In this document: positions 1 to 5,747 of the stretch, piece by piece | Layout of the letters: each line of letters starts with the position of its first letter | How positions within the stretch are numbered: the stretch's first letter is position 1 | Source of the DNA: Anaerolineaceae bacterium UBA5365 | GTDB lineage: Bacteria; Chloroflexota; Anaerolineae; Anaerolineales; Anaerolineaceae | Reading direction: 5' to 3' | Assembly (NCBI GenBank): GCA_002407905.1 | Contig: DHPL01000012.1 | Span: 23,738 to 31,744 of the forward strand | DNA: 8,007 nt | Notes under the pieces: model-generated | Database searches by the model: none | Told to the model about the DNA's origin: nothing | What the model saw: only the letters and a program-made list of their open reading frames with translations | Position numbers and translations under genes: made by a program

Positions 1-1
1 C

Positions 2-76
2 AACCCCGTGATCGTTTACGAAGAGGGCAAGGGCGTCAAGGTTGTGGACGCGCGCATCATCATGACCAAGAAATAA
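2..76 (+). CDS. 3' end of an ATP-grasp acyl-CoA synthetase subunit (ADP-forming type), partial
   Basis: Only the last 24 codons and the TAA stop (74-76) are present. This frame has strongly GC-ending codons, unlike the other open frame here. The visible C-terminus reads NPVIVYEEGKGVKVVDARI followed by IMTKK. The pattern of Asn-Pro, a hydrophobic strand, a short charged turn and a terminal DARI strand resembles the end of the ATP-grasp domain in ADP-forming acetate-CoA ligase beta subunits; succinyl-CoA synthetase beta ends in a related way. Those enzymes convert an acyl-CoA, ADP and phosphate into an acid, CoA and ATP in the cytoplasm, conserving energy in fermentation. The assignment comes from recalled family resemblance over 24 residues, so it is tentative. 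A hairpin lies 22 bp after the stop. Confidence 0.5.
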   Translation, partial: NPVIVYEEGKGVKVVDARIIMTKK

Positions 77-91
77 GCTTTATCACTCAAT

Positions 92-120
92 TTGACAAAA
101 CAAGCCACTGTAGTTACTAT
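92..120 (+). promoter_or_regulatory. Candidate sigma70-type promoter for the HAD/L,D-transpeptidase unit
   Basis: A perfect -35 hexamer TTGACA (92-97) is followed by a 17-bp spacer and the -10-like TACTAT (115-120), which keeps the first two and last positions of TATAAT. Transcription would start near 127, giving a 5' leader of about 50 nt before the ATG at 178. The -10 lies inside the loop of the inverted repeat at 99-135, and the predicted start falls in its right arm. Confidence 0.55.
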
Positions 121-135
121 GCACAGTGGCTTGTT
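99..135 (+). terminator. 12-bp hairpin after the upstream gene; possible terminator or operator
   Basis: A perfect inverted repeat: AACAAGCCACTG at 99-110 pairs with CAGTGGCTTGTT at 124-135, around a 13-nt loop. The sequence after it (134-147) is A/T-rich but lacks a clean run of T, so it is a mediocre intrinsic terminator. It lies 22 bp after the preceding stop codon, where a terminator is expected. It also coincides with promoter-like hexamers, so it could instead be an operator, or serve both roles. Confidence 0.6.
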
Positions 136-177
136 AACATTTAATTTCCACAAGCCGAAAGAGGTAAAAAAGCAATT

Positions 178-981
178 ATGTCAGAACGCAAATCATTCCT
201 GATCGATATGGACGGCGTACTCGTTCACGGCAAACGCATGATCCCTGGCGCAGACCGCTTCATTCGCAGGCTTAAGGAGGAAGATCGTAAGTTCCTCATC
301 ACCACCAATAATTCCATCTACACCACCCGGGACCTGGCTCACCGCTTAAAGGTGGCTGGTTTGGATATTGACGAGGGGCAGATATTTACTTCCGCCCTGG
401 CTACGGCTGCATTTCTCAAGAAACAGCAGCCATCGGGCGGCAAGGCCTTCGTCATTGGCGAATTGGGCCTTACCGAGGCCGTCCACGCCATTGGTTACGT
501 GCAAACATCTACCGACCCGGACTATGTTGTCCTGGGTGAAACCCGCTCCTACAACATCGATCAGATCACCGAAGGCATTCGGCTGATCATCAATGGCGCG
601 CGTTTCATCGCAACCAACCCGGATGCAACCGGCCCCACCGAAAGCGGAATTTCCCCGGCTTGCGGCGCGATGGCAGCCCTCATCGAGAAAGCCTCGGGCA
701 TCTCCCCGCTTTTCATCGGCAAGCCTAACCCCCTGATGATGCGCTCAGCGCTCAACTACCTTGACGTGCATTCCGAGGACACCCTGATGATCGGCGACCG
801 CATGGATACCGATGTGCTTTCGGGCATTTCAGCCGGCATGGATACGGTTTTGGTCCTATCTGGTGTCAGCACCGAGGAAACGATCAAGAAGTTCCCTTAC
901 CGCCCTAATTACGTTTTCCCCTCAGTTGCCAAGATCATCCCTTCCAATTTCGATGAGGCAGAAACCGAGGATGACGACTAG
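178..981 (+). CDS. NagD-type HAD-IIA family phosphatase
   Basis: A 267-residue cytoplasmic phosphohydrolase of the haloacid dehalogenase superfamily, subfamily IIA (NagD / p-nitrophenylphosphatase-like). Motif I is DMDGV at residues 10-14, with nucleophile D10 and acid/base D12. Motif II is TTNN (42-45). Motif III is the lysine of GKPNP (K182). Motif IV is GDRMDTD (206-212), supplying the Mg2+-binding acidic residues. The cap domain between motifs II and III is the large C2 type expected of this subfamily, and total length is typical. Family members dephosphorylate nucleotides, sugar phosphates or phosphoglycolate; the substrate cannot be read from sequence. The AAAGAGG Shine-Dalgarno at 158-164 lies 13 nt before the ATG, a long but usable spacing. 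The C-terminus is acidic (DEAETEDDD), and its codons contain the start of the next gene in another frame, so the two are almost certainly co-transcribed and possibly translationally coupled. Confidence 0.9.
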   Translation: MSERKSFLIDMDGVLVHGKRMIPGADRFIRRLKEEDRKFLITTNNSIYTTRDLAHRLKVAGLDIDEGQIFTSALATAAFLKKQQPSGGKAFVIGELGLTEAVHAIGYVQTSTDPDYVVLGETRSYNIDQITEGIRLIINGARFIATNPDATGPTESGISPACGAMAALIEKASGISPLFIGKPNPLMMRSALNYLDVHSEDTLMIGDRMDTDVLSGISAGMDTVLVLSGVSTEETIKKFPYRPNYVFPSVAKIIPSNFDEAETEDDD

Positions 982-1981
982 GCTTTCAAGGCGCGATTTT
1001 CTCAAAGCCGGCCTGGGTTCCCTGGCGGCTTCCTTCGCCTTGCCTGTAAGCCAGAAACCCCCGTTAAATCGCCCCCGCTATATGCGCGTGGGCGAGAAAA
1101 GCGGGGTAAGCATCCACACCCAACCGGACGAACGCACGACGATCGTCTACCAGCGCCAGTACAACGAGATCATCACCGTTTACGACGAAGTGATCGGCCC
1201 GAATGGCCCGGCCTGGAACCCAGTGTGGTACCGCTGTTGGGGCGGCTTTGTGTACAGCGGCCGCCTCTACGAAGTAAAGTACGAGCTGCAGAGCGTTGCA
1301 GAAGAAATCCGGGCCGGCGGGCAGATCGGCGAGATCACCATGCCCTACTCCCGCTCCCTCTTCTTTAGCCGTGATAAAGGCTGGCTGCCGAATTATCTGC
1401 TTTATTACCGCTCGATCCACTGGATCAAAGACATTATCGAAGGCCCAGATGGCCGGCCCTGGTACAAGATCCTGGATGAACTCAACAGCGGCGAATACAG
1501 CGTGCCGGCTGAACACGTACGCCTGATCGCGGATGACGAATACAGCCCTCTCAGCCCGGATGTTCCCATGACTGAAAAAAGCGTCCGGATCTCACTTGGG
1601 CGCCAGGAATTGGTCGCTTACGAAGGCGATACCGAAGTTTTCCGCCGCTTTATATCCTCCGGCGACCCCACACCCGACGGCACCTACAATATCCAGGTAA
1701 AAATGCCCTCCAAGCACATGGGCCTGGGTGAGCTCTCGCCCTGGGACAAGATGCATGTTTTCGTTGGCGTGCCCTGGAACTGTTTCTTCGAAATGAAAGA
1801 AGGCATGGCTAGTCACGGCACCTTCTGGCACCAAAACTTCGGCACGCCCATGAGCGGCGGCTGCATCAATATGGATATTGATGATGCCAAGTGGCTCTTC
1901 CGCTGGACCACCCCCATCGCCAAACCCGGTGAAATTCACAGCACCGGCTACGGGACACCGATCCACATTTCCCGAAATTAA
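971..1981 (+). CDS. Tat-exported L,D-transpeptidase (YkuD domain) with SH3-like N-terminal region
   Basis: A 336-residue predicted envelope enzyme. The N-terminus carries a twin-arginine signal, SRRDFLK at residues 6-12, then a hydrophobic stretch (13-26), implying export in folded form. Residues about 37-100 and 115-195 are rich in short beta strands and look like two SH3-type wall-binding domains. Residues about 203-335 form the YkuD catalytic domain: H282 in SHGTFWH and the nucleophile C298 in SGGCINM match the family signature. YkuD enzymes make 3-3 peptidoglycan crosslinks or attach proteins to the wall through an acyl-enzyme on this cysteine. I chose the ATG at 971, although the frame is open back to 812, because it places the Tat motif at the usual position; GAGG at 955-958 lies 12 nt upstream. 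The gene overlaps the HAD gene by 11 bp, and its stop overlaps that of hemW by 4 bp. Confidence 0.9.
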   Translation: MTTRLSRRDFLKAGLGSLAASFALPVSQKPPLNRPRYMRVGEKSGVSIHTQPDERTTIVYQRQYNEIITVYDEVIGPNGPAWNPVWYRCWGGFVYSGRLYEVKYELQSVAEEIRAGGQIGEITMPYSRSLFFSRDKGWLPNYLLYYRSIHWIKDIIEGPDGRPWYKILDELNSGEYSVPAEHVRLIADDEYSPLSPDVPMTEKSVRISLGRQELVAYEGDTEVFRRFISSGDPTPDGTYNIQVKMPSKHMGLGELSPWDKMHVFVGVPWNCFFEMKEGMASHGTFWHQNFGTPMSGGCINMDIDDAKWLFRWTTPIAKPGEIHSTGYGTPIHISRN

Positions 1982-3159
1982 CTTTCCACGAATTCCATAA
2001 AAGCCTGGTTGCCAATGGGCACTGCAGCGTGCGTCAGGCGCAGGTGCGGCCCATCCGGAAAATCCACCCGTTCAATCAGACCGCGTTTGAGAAGGCGCTC
2101 AATTTCCCTGCCGAAAACCTTTCCCATGCCCTGTCCAAAACGCAGCTGGAATTCCGCCTCGCTCACGCCCTCCTCCAGCAAACGCAGGCCGAAGATCATG
2201 AAAGTTCTCATCGAATCATCCGTGTCTACACGCAATCTGCTCGCATTCGTGGGGCTAAGTGGGAATTCAAGGCTTTGAGGCTCATCCCCAATCGCTGAGA
2301 TATAGCCCTCGATTGTTTCAATGTTCGCGGTCTGCCAGCCATTACACAAGCCATGCGCGCCAACACCGACCCCCAGCCAATCGTTTTGCTGCCAATAAAC
2401 CTTATTGTGCCGGCTCTCGTCCGCAGCGCTCAATGCCCAGTTGGAGATCTCGTAATGTTTCCACCCTGCTGCGGCTAGTTTTTCACGGGCCAGTTCATAC
2501 ATTCCGGCAGTCAGGTCGTCCTCAGGCAGTTTCACGGCCCCTTGGGCAACCTGGCTCGCCAAAAAGGTGCCTTCTTCGAGGATCAGGCTGTAGAGCGAAA
2601 GGTGCCGGGCAGGCGCGGCCAAGGCAGCATCCAGGCTGGCTTCCCAACTTTGCAAGGTTTGCCCCGGCAAGCCGAAAATTAGGTCCAGGCTCAGCGCTTT
2701 ATAGCCGGCTAGCCGCGCGAGTTCAATGCTCTCATACGCAATTTTCGCGTTGTGGATTCTACCGATACCCGCCAGCTCAATATCATCAAAACTTTGGATC
2801 CCTAAACTTAATCGGTTGACACCTGCCTCGCGGTAGCCCTGCAGTTTCCCCAGGCTGATCGTTCCGGGGTTGGCCTCCAGGGTGATTTCCGCATCAGGCC
2901 TCACTTCGAAGCGCTGCTGAATAGCACTCAGTATCGCCCTCACCTGCCCGGGCTGAAGCAGTGAAGGCGTTCCGCCGCCCAGAAAGATGCTTCCTACCTC
3001 CTTATCCGTTTCAGGAGCAGCGCTTCCAAGCAGGCGGATCTCCTGCAACAGTGCTTCCAGGTATTGCGGGATCAAACTTGCCTTATTGGCATAGGTGATA
3101 AAATCACAATACCAACACCGCTGTTGGCAGAAAGGAATATGCACGTAAATCGCGGGCAT
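1978..3159 (-). CDS. hemW: Radical SAM heme chaperone HemW
   Basis: A 393-residue cytoplasmic protein of the HemN/HemW radical SAM family. The [4Fe-4S] cluster cysteines are C11, C15 and C18 (CX3CX2C), followed by D19-F20. Coproporphyrinogen dehydrogenase HemN has a further cysteine at the position of F20, so its absence favours HemW. Other family blocks are GGGTPS (61-66), EANPGT (95-100), SLGIQSFDD (118-126), DLIFGLPGQT (159-168) and HNKVYW (251-256), the HNxxYW motif of HemW proteins. The C-terminal third (about 310-390) is the HemN_C helical domain. HemW binds heme and delivers it to target proteins such as respiratory enzymes. Older annotations would call it oxygen-independent coproporphyrinogen III oxidase; the motifs argue against that. 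There is no good Shine-Dalgarno before the start, and a -10-like TAAAAT ends only 6 nt upstream, so the mRNA may be leaderless. It is convergent with the L,D-transpeptidase and appears monocistronic. Confidence 0.92.
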   Translation of the reverse strand: MPAIYVHIPFCQQRCWYCDFITYANKASLIPQYLEALLQEIRLLGSAAPETDKEVGSIFLGGGTPSLLQPGQVRAILSAIQQRFEVRPDAEITLEANPGTISLGKLQGYREAGVNRLSLGIQSFDDIELAGIGRIHNAKIAYESIELARLAGYKALSLDLIFGLPGQTLQSWEASLDAALAAPARHLSLYSLILEEGTFLASQVAQGAVKLPEDDLTAGMYELAREKLAAAGWKHYEISNWALSAADESRHNKVYWQQNDWLGVGVGAHGLCNGWQTANIETIEGYISAIGDEPQSLEFPLSPTNASRLRVDTDDSMRTFMIFGLRLLEEGVSEAEFQLRFGQGMGKVFGREIERLLKRGLIERVDFPDGPHLRLTHAAVPIGNQAFMEFVES

Positions 3160-3165
3160 TTTCCC

Positions 3166-3192
3166 ATTTTACCAAGCCCGGGATGCTGTTAA
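3166..3192 (-). promoter_or_regulatory. Candidate hemW promoter, leaderless type
   Basis: Read on the minus strand, TTAACA (3192 to 3187; five of six matches to TTGACA) is followed after 15 bp by TAAAAT (3171 to 3166; five of six matches to TATAAT). The -10 ends 6 nt before the hemW ATG (3159), so the predicted start of transcription is at or next to the A of the start codon. The short spacer lowers confidence in the -35. Confidence 0.45.
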
Positions 3193-3195
3193 AAT
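3168..3195 (+). promoter_or_regulatory. Candidate promoter of the zinc-ribbon/LysM gene
   Basis: TTTACC (3168-3173; four of six matches to TTGACA), a 16-bp spacer and TAAAAT (3190-3195; five of six matches to TATAAT). Initiation near 3202 gives a leader of about 20 nt containing TGAGGA at 3204-3209. Both hexamers overlap hexamers of the opposing hemW promoter. Confidence 0.45.
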
Positions 3196-3222
3196 AGCAC
3201 GCCTGAGGAACATTAATGGTTT

Positions 3223-4395
3223 ATGGCTACAGAAAAACAACTTAAAAACGCCAAGATCTGCCCGGTCTGCGGCACAAAACTGACCGAAAACGCCACCCGC
3301 TGCCTGGTTTGCGGCACCCAGCTTGGCACAACAGCCGCGCCTAAAAAAAGCGCCGCTCTCGCGCCCAAGAAGATGCCCGAGTTCAGGGTAAGCCTGCCTT
3401 TGGCGATCGCATTGGGGGTTCTGTTTCTGGCGCTCATCGGCGTTTTGGTCTTCTTTATCGTCCAACGGTCTACCGCACCAGATGAACCTGTAGCGGGTGT
3501 TCAAACAGAGGGCACAGCCACAAGCACGCCCACCCGCACGCTCACGCCGACCCCGAGCGACACGCCCACGCCCTTGCCAACCTGGACGCCGCTTCCTCCG
3601 GTGGAGCACGTGGTGAAACCCGGCGAAACCTGCTACGACCTGGTTTACATCTATGATGTCAGCTTGCAATCCATCATTCGCGCCAATGGCCTGGACCAGA
3701 ATTGCACACTTTCTGAGAATATGCGTCTCAATATCCCCCAACCCACCCTCACACCCAGCCCCATGCCCAGCAACACCCCGCTGCCAGCCTCGGATGCTGC
3801 CGCAGAGGATGATGGCCGCTGTGATAATGTTGCCCCGGTAAGGGTGGAAGCTGGCTGGACCCTCAGCCGGATCGCCGCCGAGTACCATGTGACCATCCAG
3901 GAGATCATGGCGCACAACCGCATGACCTCCCAGATCCTGCGCGAAGGCGATACGATCGAAGTACCGCTTTGCGACCGCCGGCCAGCCGGTGCACCTACGC
4001 CTACGCCCACGCCTCTGCCCCCCTACCCAGCCCCTAACCTGCTTCTGCCAGCCAGCGGCGCATCATTTGCAGCCGCCCTGGAAGGCGTGACCCTGCAATG
4101 GGCTTCCGTTGGCGAGCTGAAAGGCAACGAGCTCTACCGTGTGACCGTTCAGGACCTCACCCAGCCGGATAAATTGCTCGTGCAATATGTGCACGATACC
4201 AAGTTCATCATCCCTGGCAGCTTCCGTCCTACCGATCCCAGCCCGCACATCATCCAGTGGACGGTATCCGTGGCCAAACAAACCAACGCCGGGGACGCTA
4301 ACCCCACCTACGTGGAAGCCGGCGCCACAAGCGAAGCCCGCGTATTCAGCTGGATGGGCAGCAGCGAGCCCCTGGCTCCAACGGCAACCCCATAA
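3223..4395 (+). CDS. Membrane-anchored zinc-ribbon protein with two extracytoplasmic LysM domains
   Basis: A 390-residue protein with clear modular architecture. Residues 13-30 form a zinc ribbon with paired CPVCG and CLVCG knuckles (C13, C16, C27, C30). A single membrane segment spans about 58-80. A Thr/Pro-rich linker follows (about 95-126), then LysM 1 (about 128-172), a second linker, LysM 2 (about 206-249), a third Thr/Pro linker (about 256-268) and a beta-rich C-terminal domain (about 270-380) possibly of Ig/FN3 type. The inferred topology is N-terminus in the cytoplasm and LysM domains outside, binding peptidoglycan or another N-acetylglucosamine polymer. Cysteines within LysM 1 (C137, C161) and on either side of LysM 2 (C200, C250) are placed to form disulfides. 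No catalytic domain is visible, so a structural or sensing role is likely. TGAGGA at 3204-3209 is 13 nt from this ATG. The gene ends at a strong terminator. Confidence 0.85.
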   Translation: MATEKQLKNAKICPVCGTKLTENATRCLVCGTQLGTTAAPKKSAALAPKKMPEFRVSLPLAIALGVLFLALIGVLVFFIVQRSTAPDEPVAGVQTEGTATSTPTRTLTPTPSDTPTPLPTWTPLPPVEHVVKPGETCYDLVYIYDVSLQSIIRANGLDQNCTLSENMRLNIPQPTLTPSPMPSNTPLPASDAAAEDDGRCDNVAPVRVEAGWTLSRIAAEYHVTIQEIMAHNRMTSQILREGDTIEVPLCDRRPAGAPTPTPTPLPPYPAPNLLLPASGASFAAALEGVTLQWASVGELKGNELYRVTVQDLTQPDKLLVQYVHDTKFIIPGSFRPTDPSPHIIQWTVSVAKQTNAGDANPTYVEAGATSEARVFSWMGSSEPLAPTATP

Positions 4396-4412
4396 GCTCA
4401 AGCGCTTAAACT

Positions 4413-4447
4413 CAGAACCCCGGTTCCCCGGGGTTCTGTTTTTCTTT
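4413..4447 (+). terminator. Strong intrinsic terminator after the LysM gene
   Basis: A perfect 11-bp GC-rich stem, CAGAACCCCGG (4413-4423) with CCGGGGTTCTG (4428-4438), a TTCC tetraloop, and then TTTTTCTTT (4439-4447). It starts 17 bp after the LysM stop codon. It also lies just beyond the convergent trxB stop (4469), but on the minus strand the stem is followed by AGTTTAAG rather than a T-run, so termination of trxB here would be weaker. Confidence 0.93.
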
Positions 4448-4468
4448 CCGTCCAACGCCTCAATTGGA

Positions 4469-5404
4469 TCAATGTTCAAAGGCTTCTAAATAGCGCAGGG
4501 CTTGGATGGCCGCGGCTGCACCCATTCCCGCGCTGGTCACCACCTGGCGGTATTGATTGTCCGCAATCTCTCCAGCGGCGAAAACTCCCGGAATATTGGT
4601 GCGCATGTGCATATTCGTGCGCACCGTGCCATCAGCTTCCAGCTCGATCTGTTTTCCCAGAATCTTCGAGTTTGGCGTATGCCCGATGTAGATAAACACA
4701 CCGTCGCTGGGGATCTCGCGCATTTCGCCCTTCACCAGGTCCTCGATCACCAGGCTATGCACGGCCTGGTCGCCATTGATCTGGCGCACCACCGTATTCC
4801 AGATGAAATTGATCTTGGGGTTGTTGCGTGCCCGGGTTTCCAGGATCGCTCCGGCTCTCAGATTGTCGCGCCGGTGGATGACGGTAACACTGTTCGCGAA
4901 ACGTGTAAGAAAAAGCGCCTCCTCGATGGCCGAGTCACCGCCGCCCACGACATGGATGTCCTTGCCCTTGAAAAACCAGCCATCGCAAGTGCCGCAGTAC
5001 GAGACACCCCGTCCGGTAAGTTCCTTCTCGCCGGGAACACACAATTTGCGCGAGGATGCTCCCATGCACAGGATGACGGTCTCAGCGGTGTAGGTTTGAT
5101 CGTGGGTGTAAACCTCAAAAGGGCGTTTGCTCAGGTCCACGCCTTCAGCCTGGCTGTATTCAATTTTGGCCCCGAAGGCAAGCGCCTGCTCCTCAAAAAG
5201 CTGGCCTAATTCGATACCGCCAACCCCCTTGGGGAAGCCCGGATAGTTCTCGATCAGATTGGTGGTGGATGCCTGCCCATAGGGCACCATCCCGGTCAGC
5301 ACCAGGGGGTGCAGCTCGGCGCGGGCGGCATAAAGCGCAGCGCTCAAGCCGGCTGGTCCGGCCCCCAGAATGATCACTTTGTAATGGTTTTCGTTATCGC
5401 TCAT
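4469..5404 (-). CDS. trxB: Thioredoxin-disulfide reductase
   Basis: A 311-residue cytoplasmic flavoprotein that transfers electrons from NADPH through FAD and a redox disulfide to thioredoxin. The FAD-binding GAGPAG is at residues 14-19. The redox-active pair C137/C140 lies in YCGTCDG; the familiar form is CATC, so the internal Ala is Gly here. The NADPH domain has GGGDSA (154-159) and HRR (177-179), the basic pair that recognises the 2'-phosphate, so NADPH rather than NADH is the expected donor. The C-terminal FAD motif reads AAGEIADNQYRQ, with Glu279 where Asp is usual. Length is normal for the low-molecular-weight bacterial class. Extra cysteines C113 and C122 are present. Only a poor purine-rich stretch (AGAGAAAG) precedes the ATG. 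The gene stands alone, divergent from the M20 peptidase across a long intergenic region. Confidence 0.95.
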   Translation of the reverse strand: MSDNENHYKVIILGAGPAGLSAALYAARAELHPLVLTGMVPYGQASTTNLIENYPGFPKGVGGIELGQLFEEQALAFGAKIEYSQAEGVDLSKRPFEVYTHDQTYTAETVILCMGASSRKLCVPGEKELTGRGVSYCGTCDGWFFKGKDIHVVGGGDSAIEEALFLTRFANSVTVIHRRDNLRAGAILETRARNNPKINFIWNTVVRQINGDQAVHSLVIEDLVKGEMREIPSDGVFIYIGHTPNSKILGKQIELEADGTVRTNMHMRTNIPGVFAAGEIADNQYRQVVTSAGMGAAAAIQALRYLEAFEH

Positions 5405-5448
5405 ATTCTTTCTCTGGCTATTGATTTTGCTGCCTGGCCTATTTCTAT

Positions 5449-5482
5449 AAAAAAGCTGCGCAAGCCTTTTATTAGCCGCAGC
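5449..5482 (-). promoter_or_regulatory. Hairpin plus T-tract in the trxB leader; possible attenuator
   Basis: On the minus strand GCTGCG (5482 to 5477) can pair with CGCAGC (5460 to 5455) across a 16-nt loop, immediately followed by six Ts (5454 to 5449). This is the form of an intrinsic terminator, but with a short stem. It lies 45 nt before the trxB start codon with no minus-strand gene behind it, so it could attenuate a longer trxB leader. An alternative small hairpin, GCCGC-A-GCGGC (5475-5485), overlaps it and would compete. Confidence 0.4.
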
Positions 5483-5496
5483 GGCCTTTTATCTAA

Positions 5497-5541
5497 GCGT
5501 ACCACCTTGGGCGGAACAATATCCAGGCGCGTACCATCTTG
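5497..5541. repeat. Tandem 13-bp direct repeat (two copies, one mismatch)
   Basis: GCGTACCACCTTG (5497-5509) and GCGTACCATCTTG (5529-5541) differ at one base and are offset by exactly 32 bp, about three helical turns. A shorter TACCATC recurs at 5561-5567. The pair is 93-137 bp upstream of the trxB start and about 175-220 bp upstream of the M20 promoter. Regularly spaced copies in a divergent intergenic region suggest a regulator binding site. Confidence 0.5.
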
Positions 5542-5570
5542 CCCACGGTCGAGCCTAGTTTACCATCAGC

Positions 5571-5605
5571 CAGATCAAATCATCATCAGTACACGCTCTG
5601 ATCTG
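5571..5605. repeat. 7-bp inverted repeat in the trxB/M20 intergenic region
   Basis: CAGATCA (5571-5577) and TGATCTG (5599-5605) are perfect reverse complements separated by 21 bp. There is no T-run, so it is not a terminator; it may be an operator or chance. The rest of the 343-bp gap (5405-5747) shows no convincing reading frame on either strand apart from the features listed separately. Confidence 0.35.
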
Positions 5606-5714
5606 CCGATAATTTCAGGAATTGGAAACACCGAGAACTCACCATTCTCACGCTACGCGAAATGACGCTAAACCTCCTGGAGATGAGTTTACTGACTCAC
5701 GCTATCCTCTGGCA

Positions 5715-5741
5715 TATAATCAAGAAAAATCCCGTCAGAGG
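5715..5741 (+). promoter_or_regulatory. -10 element and ribosome binding site of the M20 dipeptidase gene
   Basis: A perfect TATAAT lies at 5715-5720. No good TTGACA is found 16-18 bp upstream; the nearest options around 5688-5699 are poor. Transcription from about 5727 would give a leader of about 21 nt. AGAGG (5737-5741) is 6 nt before the ATG at 5748. Together these fix the start codon and exclude the in-frame ATG at 5622, which lies upstream of this promoter. Confidence 0.65.
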
Positions 5742-5747
5742 TGCAAT

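Noticed and set aside
812..970. In-frame upstream extension of the L,D-transpeptidase starting at 812
   Set aside because: It would bury the twin-arginine signal at residue 60, and it overlaps conserved HAD motif IV and downstream codons in another frame.
3526..3600. Repetitive CCCACGCC/ACGCCGACC-type DNA as a possible repeat array
   Set aside because: It is explained by the Thr/Pro-rich linker of the LysM protein; the same codon pattern recurs in the third linker near 3993-4020.
3169..3915. 248-codon minus-strand open frame opposite the LysM gene
   Set aside because: Composition is the Gly/Arg-rich shadow of Thr/Pro-rich coding; the plus strand has clear domains, promoter and terminator.
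4502..5209. 235-codon plus-strand open frame inside trxB
   Set aside because: It is antisense to a fully conserved trxB sequence; such long shadows are common in GC-rich genes.
5309..5665. 118-codon plus-strand open frame across the trxB start and intergenic region
   Set aside because: It overlaps the trxB N-terminus antisense, has no recognisable motif and shows no coding-like codon pattern.
5672..5679. Perfect AGGAGG-type Shine-Dalgarno on the minus strand (CCAGGAGG)
   Set aside because: No ATG, GTG or TTG lies 4-12 nt downstream and no coding frame follows.
5622..5747. N-terminal extension of the M20 peptidase from the ATG at 5622
   Set aside because: The extension contains the TATAAT and Shine-Dalgarno, has no resemblance to the family and would lie upstream of the promoter.
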